In this document: piece after piece, positions 25,207 through 34,117 of the stretch
How the letters are laid out: every line of letters starts with the position of its first letter
Position numbering within the stretch: the first letter of the stretch is position 1
Assembly (NCBI RefSeq): GCF_900116515.1
Contig: NZ_FPBA01000015.1
Location: 83,210-147,209 of the forward strand
Direction of reading: 5' to 3'
Source of the DNA: Geodermatophilus amargosae
GTDB lineage: Bacteria; Actinomycetota; Actinomycetes; Mycobacteriales; Geodermatophilaceae
Length of the DNA: 64,000 bases
The notes under the pieces: model-generated
Seen by the model: the letters and a program-made list of their open reading frames with translations, nothing else
Database searches by the model: none
What the model was told of the DNA's origin: nothing
Made by a program: the position numbers and the translations under genes

Positions 25207-25224
25207 GCCGGTCCTGCGACCGGC
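25207..25224 (+). terminator. Short hairpin after the hydrolase gene
   Basis: GCCGGTC-CTGC-GACCGGC forms a 7-bp GC-rich stem with a 4-base loop, 23 bases past the hydrolase stop and before the next promoter region. No T run is present. Confidence 0.4.
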
Positions 25225-25303
25225 GGGTGGATCCCATTGCTCCCCCGTGTCGGCGCGGCGTACGTTGCGCCGCACTCCGCCACCGCTCGGGAGGGGATGG
25301 TCC

Positions 25304-27058
25304 GTGGACACGAGCAGCACCGACGTCCTGGTCGTCGGGGCCGGCCCCACCGGCCTGACCCTGGCCTGCGAGTTGCGGCGACGGGGGATCGACTGCCGGG
25401 TGGTCGAGAGGGCCACCGAGCCGCACTACCGGTCGCGCGGCAAGGGGCTCCAGCCCCGCAGCCTCGAGGTCCTCGACGACCTGGGCATCGCGGGAGCCGC
25501 GCTGGAGCGGGGACGGCGGGACAACCACCTGCGGCTCTACGTCGGGGGCCGGCTGACCGCTGACGTCCGGGTGCCGGCACGGCCGCCGGCTCCGGGTGTG
25601 CCGTATCCCGACCTCCTCATCATCCCCCAGTGGTGCACCGAGCAGGTCCTGCGCGGACGACTGGAGTCCCTGGGCGGAGGGGTCGAGTTCGGCCGCGAGC
25701 TGACCTCGGTCGAGCAGGACGGCGAGGGGGTGACGGCGACGGTGCGCGCACCGGCCGAGGAGGGAGCAGCCGAACGCGTCCGGGCCCGGTACGTGGTCGC
25801 CTGCGACGGGGGGCACAGCGCCGTCCGGGACCTCGTGGGGCTGCGCATGGTCGGCACCGCGAGGACACAGCACTTCGTCCTCGGCGACGTGCGCATCGAC
25901 GGCCTCGAGCCCGGGGTGTCGCACGCCTGGTTCGACGGTGACACGTACCTGGCCGCCGACCCGCTCTCCGGTACGGGCGTGTGGCAGGTGCAGGCCAACG
26001 TCGAGGTCGCCCCGGACGGGAGCGTCGAGCCGGCGTCACTGGAGCTGTTCCAGCGGCTGTTCGCCGAGCGCGGGCTGGGCTCCGTCCACCTGCACGACCC
26101 GACGTGGCTGTCGGACTTCTCGCCCCGGGTGGCGCTGGTGGACCGCTACCGGGTGGGACGGGTCCTCCTGGCGGGGGACGCGGCCCACGTGCACAGCCCG
26201 GCCGGGGGACAGGGCATGAACACCGGCATCCAGGACGCCTACAACCTCGGCTGGAAGCTCGCGCTCGTGCTCGAGGGGAAGGCGTCCGACCACCTGCTCG
26301 ACACGTACGAGGAGGAACGGCGTCCGGTCGCCCGTTCGGTCCTGCGCGGCAGCGACGTGGGGCACGGCGTCGTGTTCTCGGGTCATCCGGTCGTGCGGGT
26401 GCTGCGCGAGCGGGTGCTCGCACCCCTCCTCCAGGTGGGTGCCGTCCAGCGCATGATCCTGGACAGGGCGGCGGAGCTGGGCGTGGGCTACCGCAACGGC
26501 CCCCTGGCGCAGGACCTCCGGGCACCGTTCCGCCTGTCGAGGGCGTCAGGAGCGGACCGACACCGGGTGGTGGACCTGCTCGGACGGCTACGGTTCGGCC
26601 GGGGTCCGCACGGCGGTGACCGGGCGCCGGACGCCCGGGGCCGGGACGCCGGCGGGGAGCCGGTTCGCGTGTTCGACCACCTCCGGGGGCCGCACTGGTC
26701 CCTGCTGCTCTTCCCGGGGGCGCACACGGAGCCGGAGGAGCCGGTACGCCTGGCCGGGATCGCCCGTCACGTCGAGGACCTGACGGGCGGCGAGGTGCGG
26801 TCCTGTCTGGTGCTCCCGTCGGGAGCACCACCGGCCGGGATCCCGGGTGATCGCGTCCTCCACGACGTCGACGGGGAGGCCCACCGCCTCTACGGGGCGC
26901 AGGCCGGCGCGCTCTACCTGGTCCGTCCGGACGGCTACGTCGGTCACCGAGCCCAGCCGGCCGAGAGCCGCGGCGTCCTCGAGTTCCTCGGCTCCGTGTA
27001 CCGGGGGAGCGCCACGCGGGTGCCGACCACCGACGAGCGGGTGCCCGCCCCGGGGTGA
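25304..27058 (+). CDS. FAD-dependent aromatic monooxygenase (PHBH/PheA type)
   Basis: 584 residues from GTG 25304, with GGGAGGGG upstream. FAD-binding motif DVLVVGAGPTGLTLACELRRRG, the middle ACDGGHSAVRDLVG motif and the third FAD motif GRVLLAGDAAHVHSPAGGQGMNTGIQD are all present, followed by a C-terminal thioredoxin-like domain (DHLRGPHWSLLLFPG ... VRPDGYVGHRA). This is the architecture of phenol hydroxylase/polyketide hydroxylase-type flavoproteins that add an OH ortho to a phenolic group with NAD(P)H and O2. It is convergent with a second flavoprotein monooxygenase. The substrate is unknown. Confidence 0.9.
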   Translation: MDTSSTDVLVVGAGPTGLTLACELRRRGIDCRVVERATEPHYRSRGKGLQPRSLEVLDDLGIAGAALERGRRDNHLRLYVGGRLTADVRVPARPPAPGVPYPDLLIIPQWCTEQVLRGRLESLGGGVEFGRELTSVEQDGEGVTATVRAPAEEGAAERVRARYVVACDGGHSAVRDLVGLRMVGTARTQHFVLGDVRIDGLEPGVSHAWFDGDTYLAADPLSGTGVWQVQANVEVAPDGSVEPASLELFQRLFAERGLGSVHLHDPTWLSDFSPRVALVDRYRVGRVLLAGDAAHVHSPAGGQGMNTGIQDAYNLGWKLALVLEGKASDHLLDTYEEERRPVARSVLRGSDVGHGVVFSGHPVVRVLRERVLAPLLQVGAVQRMILDRAAELGVGYRNGPLAQDLRAPFRLSRASGADRHRVVDLLGRLRFGRGPHGGDRAPDARGRDAGGEPVRVFDHLRGPHWSLLLFPGAHTEPEEPVRLAGIARHVEDLTGGEVRSCLVLPSGAPPAGIPGDRVLHDVDGEAHRLYGAQAGALYLVRPDGYVGHRAQPAESRGVLEFLGSVYRGSATRVPTTDERVPAPG

Positions 27059-27095
27059 GCCGCCCGGGAGGCGGTCGTCCCGAACGCTCCCGCGC

Positions 27096-28316
27096 TCAGC
27101 CCACCGGCGTGGCCGCAGCCGGGCGCACGTGCTCCGGCCGGAGACCCATGCCGATGAAGCGGCCGGTCAGGTGCCTCAACGCGGGCAGCCGGCGGATCAC
27201 CCGGATCGGGAGCGGGTCCGGCCGGTCCTCGGCGGCCGGTCCCGACCGTGGGTAGAGGTTGCCGACCACCCTGATCTGGAACGCCTGGGTCAGGCGTGTG
27301 GCCGGTTCCCTGCGGCGCTGGACGGCGCGCAGGTGGCCGGTCGTCGGACCGCCGGCACGGAAGGCCGGCGCCAGCACGTCGGCGGCGGCGACGGCGTCCT
27401 GGACGGCGAGGTTGATGCCGACGCCTCCCGCGGGCGACATGGCGTGGGCCGCGTCCCCGATGCACAGCAGGCCCGGGCGGTACCACCTGCGCAGCCGGTC
27501 CACCCGCACGCTGAGCAGCTTGACCTGCTCCCAGTCCGTCAGCTCCCCGAGCCGGTCGGCGAACACCGGCACCAGCGCGGCGACCGCGGCCCGGAACGCC
27601 GGCAGTCCGCGCTCCTGCACGCGGGCGAAGCCCTGGTGGGGGATGACGTGGGCGAGCTGCCAGTACGTGCCCCGGTCGATGCAGACGAGGACGCTGTCCC
27701 CCTCGGTCCGGAAGAAGGGGACGTCGTCGCCGGGCCTCCTGGGCAGCCGGAACCAGAGGACGTCGATCGGTGGTGACGCCGCGACCACCTCGAGTCCCGC
27801 GCGCTCGCGGACGACGGAGTCGCGGCCGTCGGCGGCGAGGACGAGGTCGGCGCGGACCTCGAGCGGCCCGTCCGCCGTCTCGGCCCGGACGCCGGCGATC
27901 CGCCCGGAGTCGACGACGAGGTCGGTGACCTCGGCCTCCCGGAGGAGGCGGAACGTCGGATGCCTCTCCGCCTGGACGCGGAGGAAGTCGAGGAAGTCCC
28001 ACTGCGGCACGAAGGCGATGAACCCGTACGGCCGGAGCCGCGTGAACTCGGCGATGGTCAGCGGTCCGGACGCCGTCTCCATGGTGACCCGTGGCATCCG
28101 GGTGTGCGGCAGCGCGAGGAACTCCTCGGCGATGCCCAGCTCCGCGAGGACCCGCAGCGTCGCCGGGTGGATCGTGTCGCCACGGAAGTCCCGGAAGAAG
28201 TCCTCGTGCTTCTCCAGGACCGTCACGTCCACGCCTGCGCGGGCCAGCAGCAGGCCGGCCATCATCCCGGCCGGCCCGCCGCCCACCACGCAGCACGTCG
28301 TCGTCTGCACGCGCAT
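27096..28316 (-). CDS. FAD-dependent monooxygenase (UbiH/PHBH-like, short form)
   Basis: 406 residues. N-terminal CCVVGGGPAGMMAGLLLARAG and the final GLLCIGDAAHAMSPAGGVGINLAVQDAVAAA are the FAD-binding signatures, with DG motif LAADGRDSVVRERAG between. There is no thioredoxin-like tail, unlike the convergent neighbour. The stretch FFRDFRGDTIHPATLRVLAELG is typical of a conserved actinobacterial oxidoreductase group of unknown substrate. It ends 37 bases from the facing gene. Start ATG 28316 is favoured because the FAD strand begins six residues later. Confidence 0.88.
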   Translation of the reverse strand: MRVQTTTCCVVGGGPAGMMAGLLLARAGVDVTVLEKHEDFFRDFRGDTIHPATLRVLAELGIAEEFLALPHTRMPRVTMETASGPLTIAEFTRLRPYGFIAFVPQWDFLDFLRVQAERHPTFRLLREAEVTDLVVDSGRIAGVRAETADGPLEVRADLVLAADGRDSVVRERAGLEVVAASPPIDVLWFRLPRRPGDDVPFFRTEGDSVLVCIDRGTYWQLAHVIPHQGFARVQERGLPAFRAAVAALVPVFADRLGELTDWEQVKLLSVRVDRLRRWYRPGLLCIGDAAHAMSPAGGVGINLAVQDAVAAADVLAPAFRAGGPTTGHLRAVQRRREPATRLTQAFQIRVVGNLYPRSGPAAEDRPDPLPIRVIRRLPALRHLTGRFIGMGLRPEHVRPAAATPVG

Positions 28317-28420
28317 GCGCCACCTTGGCGCTGCCCGGCGCGCCGGTCCACCCCTCATGGCCCGGCGGGGTGCCCGACCGGTGCACGGGCGCCCCGGTCA
28401 CGCCGGCGGCACGACCACCG

Positions 28421-29923
28421 TCACCGGCCGAGGACCCGCTCCTCACCGCCGGCGCGCTTGGACTCGTCCTTGTAGTCGGTGTACTGGTACGGGTTCTCCA
28501 GGATCTCGGCCTCGGCCTCCGGCCGCTCGGGGAACATGCCCTGCTGCCAGGCCTCCTCGCCGATCTCCGCACGCAGGTACTCGACCGTCGCCTCGACCTC
28601 ACGGCGCACGGGGGCCAGGTCGATGCCCACGAGCCTGCCGTCGTACTTCACCACCCGGCCGTCGACGACCACGGTGTGCACGTCGCCCCGCTGGGCCTGG
28701 AAGACCACGTGCCCGTACGGGTTCAGCAACGGGAACGACACCGGCGAGGCGTCGTTCTTGACCAGCACGACATCGGCCTTCTTGCCCTCCTGCAGGCTGC
28801 CCAGGTCGTCGCGGCCGAGCGCGGAGGCGCCGCCCCGCGTGGTCCACGCGACGACCTGCTGCGCCCGCAGCCGCAGGTGCGTGATCGTGTCCCCCCTGAG
28901 GTGGGCGTCCATGTGCTCGGCCATCCGGTCGGCGTTCAGCGTGGCCCGCATCGCGGAGAACATGTCGCCGCTCCACCACACGCTCGTGTCCATCGACAGC
29001 GAGACCGGGATGCCGTACTGCAGCACCTGCTCGGTGGGCGCGTGCCCCTGGCCGGCGCTGCACTCCGACTCGGTCGCCACCGAGATGGACCCGCCCGTGG
29101 CGGCGATCCGCTGGTAGCTGTCCCGGGTGAGGGTCGAGGCGTGCACGTACACCGTCTCCGGGGTCGTGAACCCGTGCTCGTGCATCAGCCGGATGCCGTC
29201 GTCGTTCGTGGCACCCCAGACCCCGGCGTGCGTCGTCACCGGGATGCCGAGGTCACGGGCCACCTCGAAGGCCGCCTTCTCGGGGAAGGCCGGGTCCCCG
29301 GTGACGTCGAAGGCGACCTGCACGCCCATCCGGTCGTCGGCGTCGTCGCGCAGCCGCTCCAGCAACGAGCGGACGGCGGGGTCGGCCGTCCACTCCCACG
29401 GGCCGGCCTGGATGTTGCCGTAGGCGAGGACGAACCGGCCGGGCACCGAGCGGAGCGCCTCCAGAGCGGCCTCGCCGTGCTCGATGGTGTGCAGGTTGTG
29501 CGACCAGTCGACCGTCGTCGTGACGCCGGCGTCGAGCGACTCGATGGCCGCCAGCCGGTTGCCCGCGGCGATGTCCTGCGGGCGGAACTTCTTGCCGTGC
29601 TCGAGGTAGTACCAGACGAAGTACTGGGTCAGCGTCCAGTCGGCGCCGTACCCCCGCATGGCGGTCTGCCACATGTGGCGGTGCGTGTCGATCATGCCGG
29701 GCATGACGATGCCGCCGCGGGCGTCGATCTCCTGGGTGCCGTCGGGCACGGGGAGCCCCTGGCCGACGCCGGCGATCCGGTCGTCGACGACGAGCACGTC
29801 GGCGTCCCGGAGGACCGTCGAGGCGTCGTCCATGGTCAGGACGGTCCCTCCGCGGAACACCAGCGGACGGCCGGCGACGGGGGCGCCAGCCTCGTTCCCG
29901 CGTGCGGTACCGGGCAGGCTCAT
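28421..29923 (-). CDS. Amidohydrolase (AtzB/TrzN/guanine-deaminase-like)
   Basis: 500 residues from the ATG at 29923, with GAGGAG upstream. Metal-dependent amidohydrolase with composite N- and C-terminal beta domains around a TIM barrel. Metal ligands appear in MPGMIDTHRHMW (HxH), TTHAGVWG (His), HASTL and SMDTSVWW (Asp). Relatives deaminate or dechlorinate ring nitrogens in triazines and purines, or act on S-adenosylhomocysteine. The C-terminal YQYTDYKDESKRAGGEE tail is charged. It is divergent from an intradiol dioxygenase, so a role in opening or trimming an N-substituted aromatic is possible but inferred. Confidence 0.88.
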   Translation of the reverse strand: MSLPGTARGNEAGAPVAGRPLVFRGGTVLTMDDASTVLRDADVLVVDDRIAGVGQGLPVPDGTQEIDARGGIVMPGMIDTHRHMWQTAMRGYGADWTLTQYFVWYYLEHGKKFRPQDIAAGNRLAAIESLDAGVTTTVDWSHNLHTIEHGEAALEALRSVPGRFVLAYGNIQAGPWEWTADPAVRSLLERLRDDADDRMGVQVAFDVTGDPAFPEKAAFEVARDLGIPVTTHAGVWGATNDDGIRLMHEHGFTTPETVYVHASTLTRDSYQRIAATGGSISVATESECSAGQGHAPTEQVLQYGIPVSLSMDTSVWWSGDMFSAMRATLNADRMAEHMDAHLRGDTITHLRLRAQQVVAWTTRGGASALGRDDLGSLQEGKKADVVLVKNDASPVSFPLLNPYGHVVFQAQRGDVHTVVVDGRVVKYDGRLVGIDLAPVRREVEATVEYLRAEIGEEAWQQGMFPERPEAEAEILENPYQYTDYKDESKRAGGEERVLGR

Positions 29924-30096
29924 CGTCTTCTCCTCGGACGTCGGCGGACTCTCCCGGACCCGGTGTTCGCGCAGCGGGCCGAGCCCGGGCCGTGCCACCC
30001 TCGTGTGGCCTGGGTCACGTGTCAAGGAGGCCGCGGGCGGATCGATCGACGTCGCGGACGGTGCCCGCCGTCCCCACGGCTCGCGAGGAGGTTCCC

Positions 30097-30960
30097 GTGC
30101 AACCGGTCACCGAGGACAACATCACCGAGCTCGCCGTCGAGCGGTGGCGGACCGCGCACGATCCGCGGGTGGCCGAGCTCATGGCGGCACTGGTGCGCCA
30201 CCTGCACGACTTCGCCCGCGAGGTCCGGCTGACCGAGGCGGAGTGGGCGGCGGCGGTGCGGTGGCTCACCCGGGCCGGCCAGATCAGCGACGACAAGCGC
30301 GAGGAGTTCATCCTCGCCTCTGACGTCCTCGGCCTGTCGATGCTCGTGGTCCAGATGAACCACCGCCTCGACCCGGTGGCGACTCCGGCGACGGTGCTCG
30401 GGCCCTTCCACATCGAGGGCTCGCCGGAGCTCGGCTTCGGCGGGGACATGTCCGACGGCGTCCCCGGGACCCCGCTGTTCGTCCACGGCACCGTCCGGGA
30501 CCTGGACGGGGACCCCGTGGCCGGCGGTGTGCTCGACGTCTGGCAGGCCGACACGGAGGGCGCCTACGAGTCGCAGATCCCCGGCCTCGACGAGGCCCGG
30601 CTGCGGGCCCGGTACACGACCCGCGAGGACGGCAGCTACTGCCTGCGCACCATCGTGCCGCGGGGGTACACCATCCCGATGGACGGACCCGTCGGCGACC
30701 TGGTCGCGCGGACGGGGATCAGCCACTTCCGGCCCGCGCACGTCCACTTCCTGATCGACGTGCCCGGCTACGAGCCGCTGGTCACGCACCTGTTCCAGGA
30801 GGGCGCGGAGTACCTGGACAGCGACGTCGTCTTCGGCACCAAGCAGGAACTGGTCGTCGCGTTCGAGCAGCGCGAGCCCGGTGCCACCCCGGACGGCGGC
30901 ACGTCGGCCGACCCCTGGGTCGAGGCCCGCTACGACTTCGTGTTGCAGCGGCAGGCGTAG
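30097..30960 (+). CDS. Intradiol ring-cleavage dioxygenase (catechol/hydroxyquinol 1,2-dioxygenase)
   Basis: 287 residues from GTG 30097, with GCGAGGAGG upstream. The N-terminal helical dimerisation domain (about 10-95) carries LVRHLHDFAREVRLTEAEW. The catalytic beta domain shows LDVWQADTEGAYESQ (first Tyr ligand), RGYTIPMDGPVG (second Tyr) and HFRPAHVHF (two His), the four Fe(III) ligands. The length and the helical domain fit catechol or hydroxyquinol 1,2-dioxygenases, which open the ring between the hydroxyls to cis,cis-muconate or maleylacetate. No muconate cycloisomerase is nearby. An iron-type alcohol dehydrogenase lies 24 kb away, so hydroxyquinol is only a guess. Confidence 0.9.
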   Translation: MQPVTEDNITELAVERWRTAHDPRVAELMAALVRHLHDFAREVRLTEAEWAAAVRWLTRAGQISDDKREEFILASDVLGLSMLVVQMNHRLDPVATPATVLGPFHIEGSPELGFGGDMSDGVPGTPLFVHGTVRDLDGDPVAGGVLDVWQADTEGAYESQIPGLDEARLRARYTTREDGSYCLRTIVPRGYTIPMDGPVGDLVARTGISHFRPAHVHFLIDVPGYEPLVTHLFQEGAEYLDSDVVFGTKQELVVAFEQREPGATPDGGTSADPWVEARYDFVLQRQA

Positions 30961-30981
30961 CGGCAGGCGTGGGGCCCGGGC

Positions 30982-31377
30982 TCAGGCCGGCAGGGGCGTG
31001 GGGGCGTAGGCCAGCAGCTGCCACCCACCCGAGGCCCTCGTCCAGACCGCGAGGGCCAGGTTGTCGATCGTCCTGGGCCTGCCGTCGACGTCCAGGTCGG
31101 CGGTCATGCGGCCGACCACGAGGGCGCTGTCGCCCACGACGGCGACCCGCTCCACCGGGTGGTCGATGCGCCGGTAGACGTAGTAGCCCGAGCGCACCTT
31201 CTCGAGGTACTGGTCCTTGGTGTCCCGGGCGCCGCTGGAGTGGGCGTAGCTCAGCTCGGCCGCGCACGACGCGTCGAGCGTCGCCAGGTCGGCGTCGAGC
31301 ATGGCCTGGTAGCGGCGGTCCTCCGCCGCCAGCACCGCACGGACGTCCTCGGGGTCCCCGACGTGGTCCTCGCCCAT
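30982..31377 (-). CDS. SnoaL-like / DUF4440 small protein
   Basis: 131 residues. The NTF2-fold pattern is visible: VRAVLAAEDRRYQAMLDADLATLDA, then LSYAHSSGARDTKDQYLEKVRSG, and strands ending in VWTRASGGWQLLAYAPTPLP. Members of this group are often small lyase-like or binding proteins with no proven activity. It is convergent with the dioxygenase and lies 34 bases downstream of the MetE-core gene on the same strand. It may therefore be co-transcribed with that gene. Confidence 0.75.
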   Translation of the reverse strand: MGEDHVGDPEDVRAVLAAEDRRYQAMLDADLATLDASCAAELSYAHSSGARDTKDQYLEKVRSGYYVYRRIDHPVERVAVVGDSALVVGRMTADLDVDGRPRTIDNLALAVWTRASGGWQLLAYAPTPLPA

Positions 31378-31411
31378 GGGTCGATGATCGACCCGACCGG
31401 CGGCGGCCGCG

Positions 31412-32446
31412 TCAGATCTCGGACCGCAGCACCGCGGCCGCCTGCGCGAGGGACCGCATCTTCCCGGCGGCCGACGCCCGCGGGAGGTACTTCAGCCCGC
31501 AGTCGCTGGAGAGCACCAGCCTGTCCACGTCGACGTGGTCGAGCGCCCGCCGCACCCGGTCGGCGACCGTCTCCGGGGTCTCGACCTCCGGGGTCGACAG
31601 GTCGAGGACACCGAGCGCGATGCCCTTGCCCCGCAGGGGCCGCAGGGTCGTCGGGTCCAGGTGCGACTGCGCCGTCTCGACCGAGACGGTGTCGGCGGGT
31701 GTGTCGGCCAGTTCCGGCAGGAACGAGTAGCCGGCCGGCCGGTCCGAGACCATCGCCGCGTAGCCGAAGCACAGGTGCACGTGCACCGGGCCGGCGGCGT
31801 CGGCCACGGCGCGGGTCACGGCCTCGGCGCCGTGGCGGCGGGCCACCTCGGGACGCGCCTGCAGCCAGGGCTCGTCCACCTGGACGATGTCGGCGCCGGC
31901 GGCGAACAGGTCGGCGATCTCCTCGCGGACGACGTCGGCGTACGCCATGGCCAGCGCCCGGTCGTCGCGGTAGTGCTCGTCCTGCGTCTGCTGCGCCATC
32001 GTGAACGGCCCGGGCACCGTGATCTTGATCGCGCGGTCGGTGTGCGCGCGGAGGAACCGGACGTCGTCCGCCTGGACCGGCGACGGCCGGCGGATCTCGC
32101 CGGTCACCCGCGGCACCGGGATGTCGATCCCCGAGCGGTTGCGCACCGTCCCGGGGTGCTCGAGGTCGAGGCCGTCGAGGGCCGTCGCGAAGTGGTTGGA
32201 GTAGGACTCGCGGCGGATCTCCCCGTCGGTCACCACGTCCAGGCCGGCCTCCTCCTGCGCGCGCACGGCCGCCAGGGTGGCGTCGTCCTGGGCCTCCTGC
32301 AGGTGCTGCGGCGGGATGCGCCACAGCTCCCGCGCCCGGACCCGCGGAGGGAACTGGTGGCCCAGCCGCTCCCGGTCGATGAGCCAGTCCGGCTGGGGCA
32401 GGCTGCCCACGATCATCGTGGGCAGCGGGGGCAGCAGGGCCGGCAT
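31412..32446 (-). CDS. Cobalamin-independent methionine synthase-like protein (MetE C-terminal domain only)
   Basis: 344 residues from ATG 32446, with AGGAGG six bases upstream; this start rejects the longer frame that reads through a 15-bp repeat. Only the catalytic barrel of MetE is present. Zinc ligands are seen in VHLCFGY (His, Cys), TVSVETAQS (Glu) and SSDCGLKYLPR (Cys). Folate-binding and homocysteine-binding parts of full MetE (about 750 residues) are otherwise absent. Such core-MetE proteins transfer methyl groups from unidentified donors. Next to aromatic oxygenases and a mycofactocin-type SDR, it might act as a demethylase partner; this is inference. Confidence 0.85.
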   Translation of the reverse strand: MPALLPPLPTMIVGSLPQPDWLIDRERLGHQFPPRVRARELWRIPPQHLQEAQDDATLAAVRAQEEAGLDVVTDGEIRRESYSNHFATALDGLDLEHPGTVRNRSGIDIPVPRVTGEIRRPSPVQADDVRFLRAHTDRAIKITVPGPFTMAQQTQDEHYRDDRALAMAYADVVREEIADLFAAGADIVQVDEPWLQARPEVARRHGAEAVTRAVADAAGPVHVHLCFGYAAMVSDRPAGYSFLPELADTPADTVSVETAQSHLDPTTLRPLRGKGIALGVLDLSTPEVETPETVADRVRRALDHVDVDRLVLSSDCGLKYLPRASAAGKMRSLAQAAAVLRSEI

Positions 32447-32523
32447 CCGATCCTCCTGGGGGCGGGGCGCAGCGACTCGCGTCGCCTCGGGCATCTCGAT
32501 GCGCCCCATCGTCCTGGAGCCTC

Positions 32524-32574
32524 CCGGCACCGACCACACCGGCACCGACCACACCGGCACCGACCACACCGGCA
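32524..32574. repeat. Three tandem 15-bp repeats
   Basis: The unit ccggcaccgaccaca occurs three times without interruption (32524-32538, 32539-32553, 32554-32568), followed by a partial ccggca. All three copies are identical. It lies in the gap between the MetE-core gene start and the end of the mycofactocin-type SDR gene. Confidence 0.9.
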
Positions 32575-32630
32575 GGTGGAGCCGCTGCGCTGCTGGTCGG
32601 TCCGAGGAGCTCCCCGACGTCTCCCGGCCG

Positions 32631-33485
32631 TCAGCGCAGCACGACGCCGGCGTCCACGCGCATCTCCAGACCGGTGACGTAACGCGCGTCGTCCGAGGCG
32701 AGGAAGCGCAGCGCGGCCGAGGTGTCCCGCGTCTCCATCCAGCCGATCGGGATGACGTGCTGCGGACGGGAGGCCATCTCGTACTCCTCGTCGGTCGGGG
32801 CGGGGTTGTCCGGGAGGAAGAGCCGCTTGTTGGTCTCGGTCATGTAGATCGCGGTGTTGACGTTGGTCGGCGACAGGACGTTGACCCGGATGAAGTGCGG
32901 ACCGAGCTCGGCCGCCATCGGCTTGAGCATGCCGACCAGCGCGGTCTTGGCCGCCACGTAGTGGGTGATGTTCTGGAACCCCTTGGTCGCGCCGGCGGAG
33001 GCGATCATGATGATCGCCCCGCCGCGGCCCCCCTCGATCATGGCCGGGGTGGCCGCGCGCACGGTGTGCCAGACACCGGTGAGGTCGGTGTCGACGGTGT
33101 CCTTCCAGTTCTGCAGGCTGATCTCCCAGAAGGGACCGGCGCCCGCGAGGATGCCGGCGTTGGCGACCACGACGTCGACCCGGCCGAACTCCGCGAGCCC
33201 CTTGGCCAGCACGGCCTCGACCGCGGCGTAGTCCCGGACGTCGGCCCGCTCGGCGATCATCCGCCGGCCGGTGGCCTCGACCAGGGCGCGGGTCTCCTCG
33301 AGGTCGGCCTCGGTGGCCATGGCCGTGCTGGCTCCCGGGATGTCCTCGCAGATGTCGAAGCCGATGACGTCGGCGCCCTCCTTGGCGAGGTCGACGGCGA
33401 ACTGCCGGCCCTGCCCGCGCGCGACCCCGCTGATGAAGGCGACCCTGCCCGCGAAGCGGCTGGGGTCGAACGACGGTCCGGTCAT
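32631..33485 (-). CDS. Mycofactocin-dependent SDR oxidoreductase
   Basis: 284 residues. The Rossmann opening FAGRVAFISGVARGQGRQFAV and the insert-containing DVIGFDICEDIPGAST mark the mycofactocin-coupled SDR subfamily, which binds NAD(H) without exchange. NAG is at about 111. Catalytic Ser (IMIASAGATKG) and YVAAK are intact, and the long loop NTAIYMTETNKRLFLPDN is typical of carveol-dehydrogenase-like members. It probably oxidises a secondary or terpenoid/aromatic alcohol and passes electrons to mycofactocin. The mycofactocin biosynthetic genes are not in the window. Confidence 0.85.
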   Translation of the reverse strand: MTGPSFDPSRFAGRVAFISGVARGQGRQFAVDLAKEGADVIGFDICEDIPGASTAMATEADLEETRALVEATGRRMIAERADVRDYAAVEAVLAKGLAEFGRVDVVVANAGILAGAGPFWEISLQNWKDTVDTDLTGVWHTVRAATPAMIEGGRGGAIIMIASAGATKGFQNITHYVAAKTALVGMLKPMAAELGPHFIRVNVLSPTNVNTAIYMTETNKRLFLPDNPAPTDEEYEMASRPQHVIPIGWMETRDTSAALRFLASDDARYVTGLEMRVDAGVVLR

Positions 33486-33540
33486 GTCCCTGCTCCTGTT
33501 CCTGATCTGTCGGTCCGTCCGGTCGCCCGGGCGGTGGCGG

Positions 33541-34086
33541 TCACCGGCGGGGAGGCTGGCCGCTGCCGGCCCGGAGTCCTCCGTCGACCGGTAGGACCAC
33601 TCCGGTGACGAACCGGGCGTCCAGGCCGGCGAGGAAGGCGATGACGTCGGCGACCTCGGCTGGCTCCGCTGCCCGGCCCATGGGGATGCGCCGGAGGAAC
33701 TCCGCGACGTCCTCGGCCGGGATGTCCGCGGTGGCGTCGGTCGACGTCAGCGACGGGGCGACGGCGTTGACCCGCACCCCGCGGTCGGCGAACTCGACCG
33801 CCAGCGACGGGGTCAGGTCGACCAGCGCGCCCTCGGCCGCGTTGTAGCCGCTCATGCCCGCATCACCGCCGAGGCCCGCGACCGACGCGACGTTGACGCT
33901 GCCGCCACGCGCCAGGAGGAACGTCAGCGCGGCCTGCGTGACGAGCACGACCGACTCCACGTCCGCCGCCATGACCGCCCGCCAGGCGGTCAGCGTCACG
34001 CGCTCGAACGCCGAGGTGAGCGAGAGCCCGGCGTCGTTCACCACGACGTCGATCCGCCCGAAGGCGGAATCCGTGGCGGCGACCAT
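33541..34086 (-). pseudogene. SDR fragment without Rossmann motif and catalytic lysine
   Basis: About 181 residues corresponding to the last two thirds of a normal 250-residue SDR. The frame can be followed upstream as DRVTDADAVSAM until it meets the stop of the mmsA gene at 34118-34120. The nucleotide-binding TGxxxGxG part that should precede it is gone. NNAG reads VNDAG, and the active-site YxxxK reads YNAAE, so the lysine is lost. The end (ARFVTGVVLPVDGGLRAG) is normal. A deletion that fused it to the mmsA 3' end, followed by decay, explains this. It should not be an active dehydrogenase. Confidence 0.75.
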
Positions 34087-34117
34087 GGCACTGACGGCAT
34101 CGGCGTCGGTGACGCGG

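Noticed and set aside
32524..32574. CRISPR-like array
   Set aside because: The repeats are 15 bp, contiguous, and have no spacers; no cas gene is nearby.
32631..33485. Mycofactocin biosynthesis locus
   Set aside because: Only a mycofactocin-type SDR is present; no radical SAM maturase, precursor peptide or other mft gene was found in the window.
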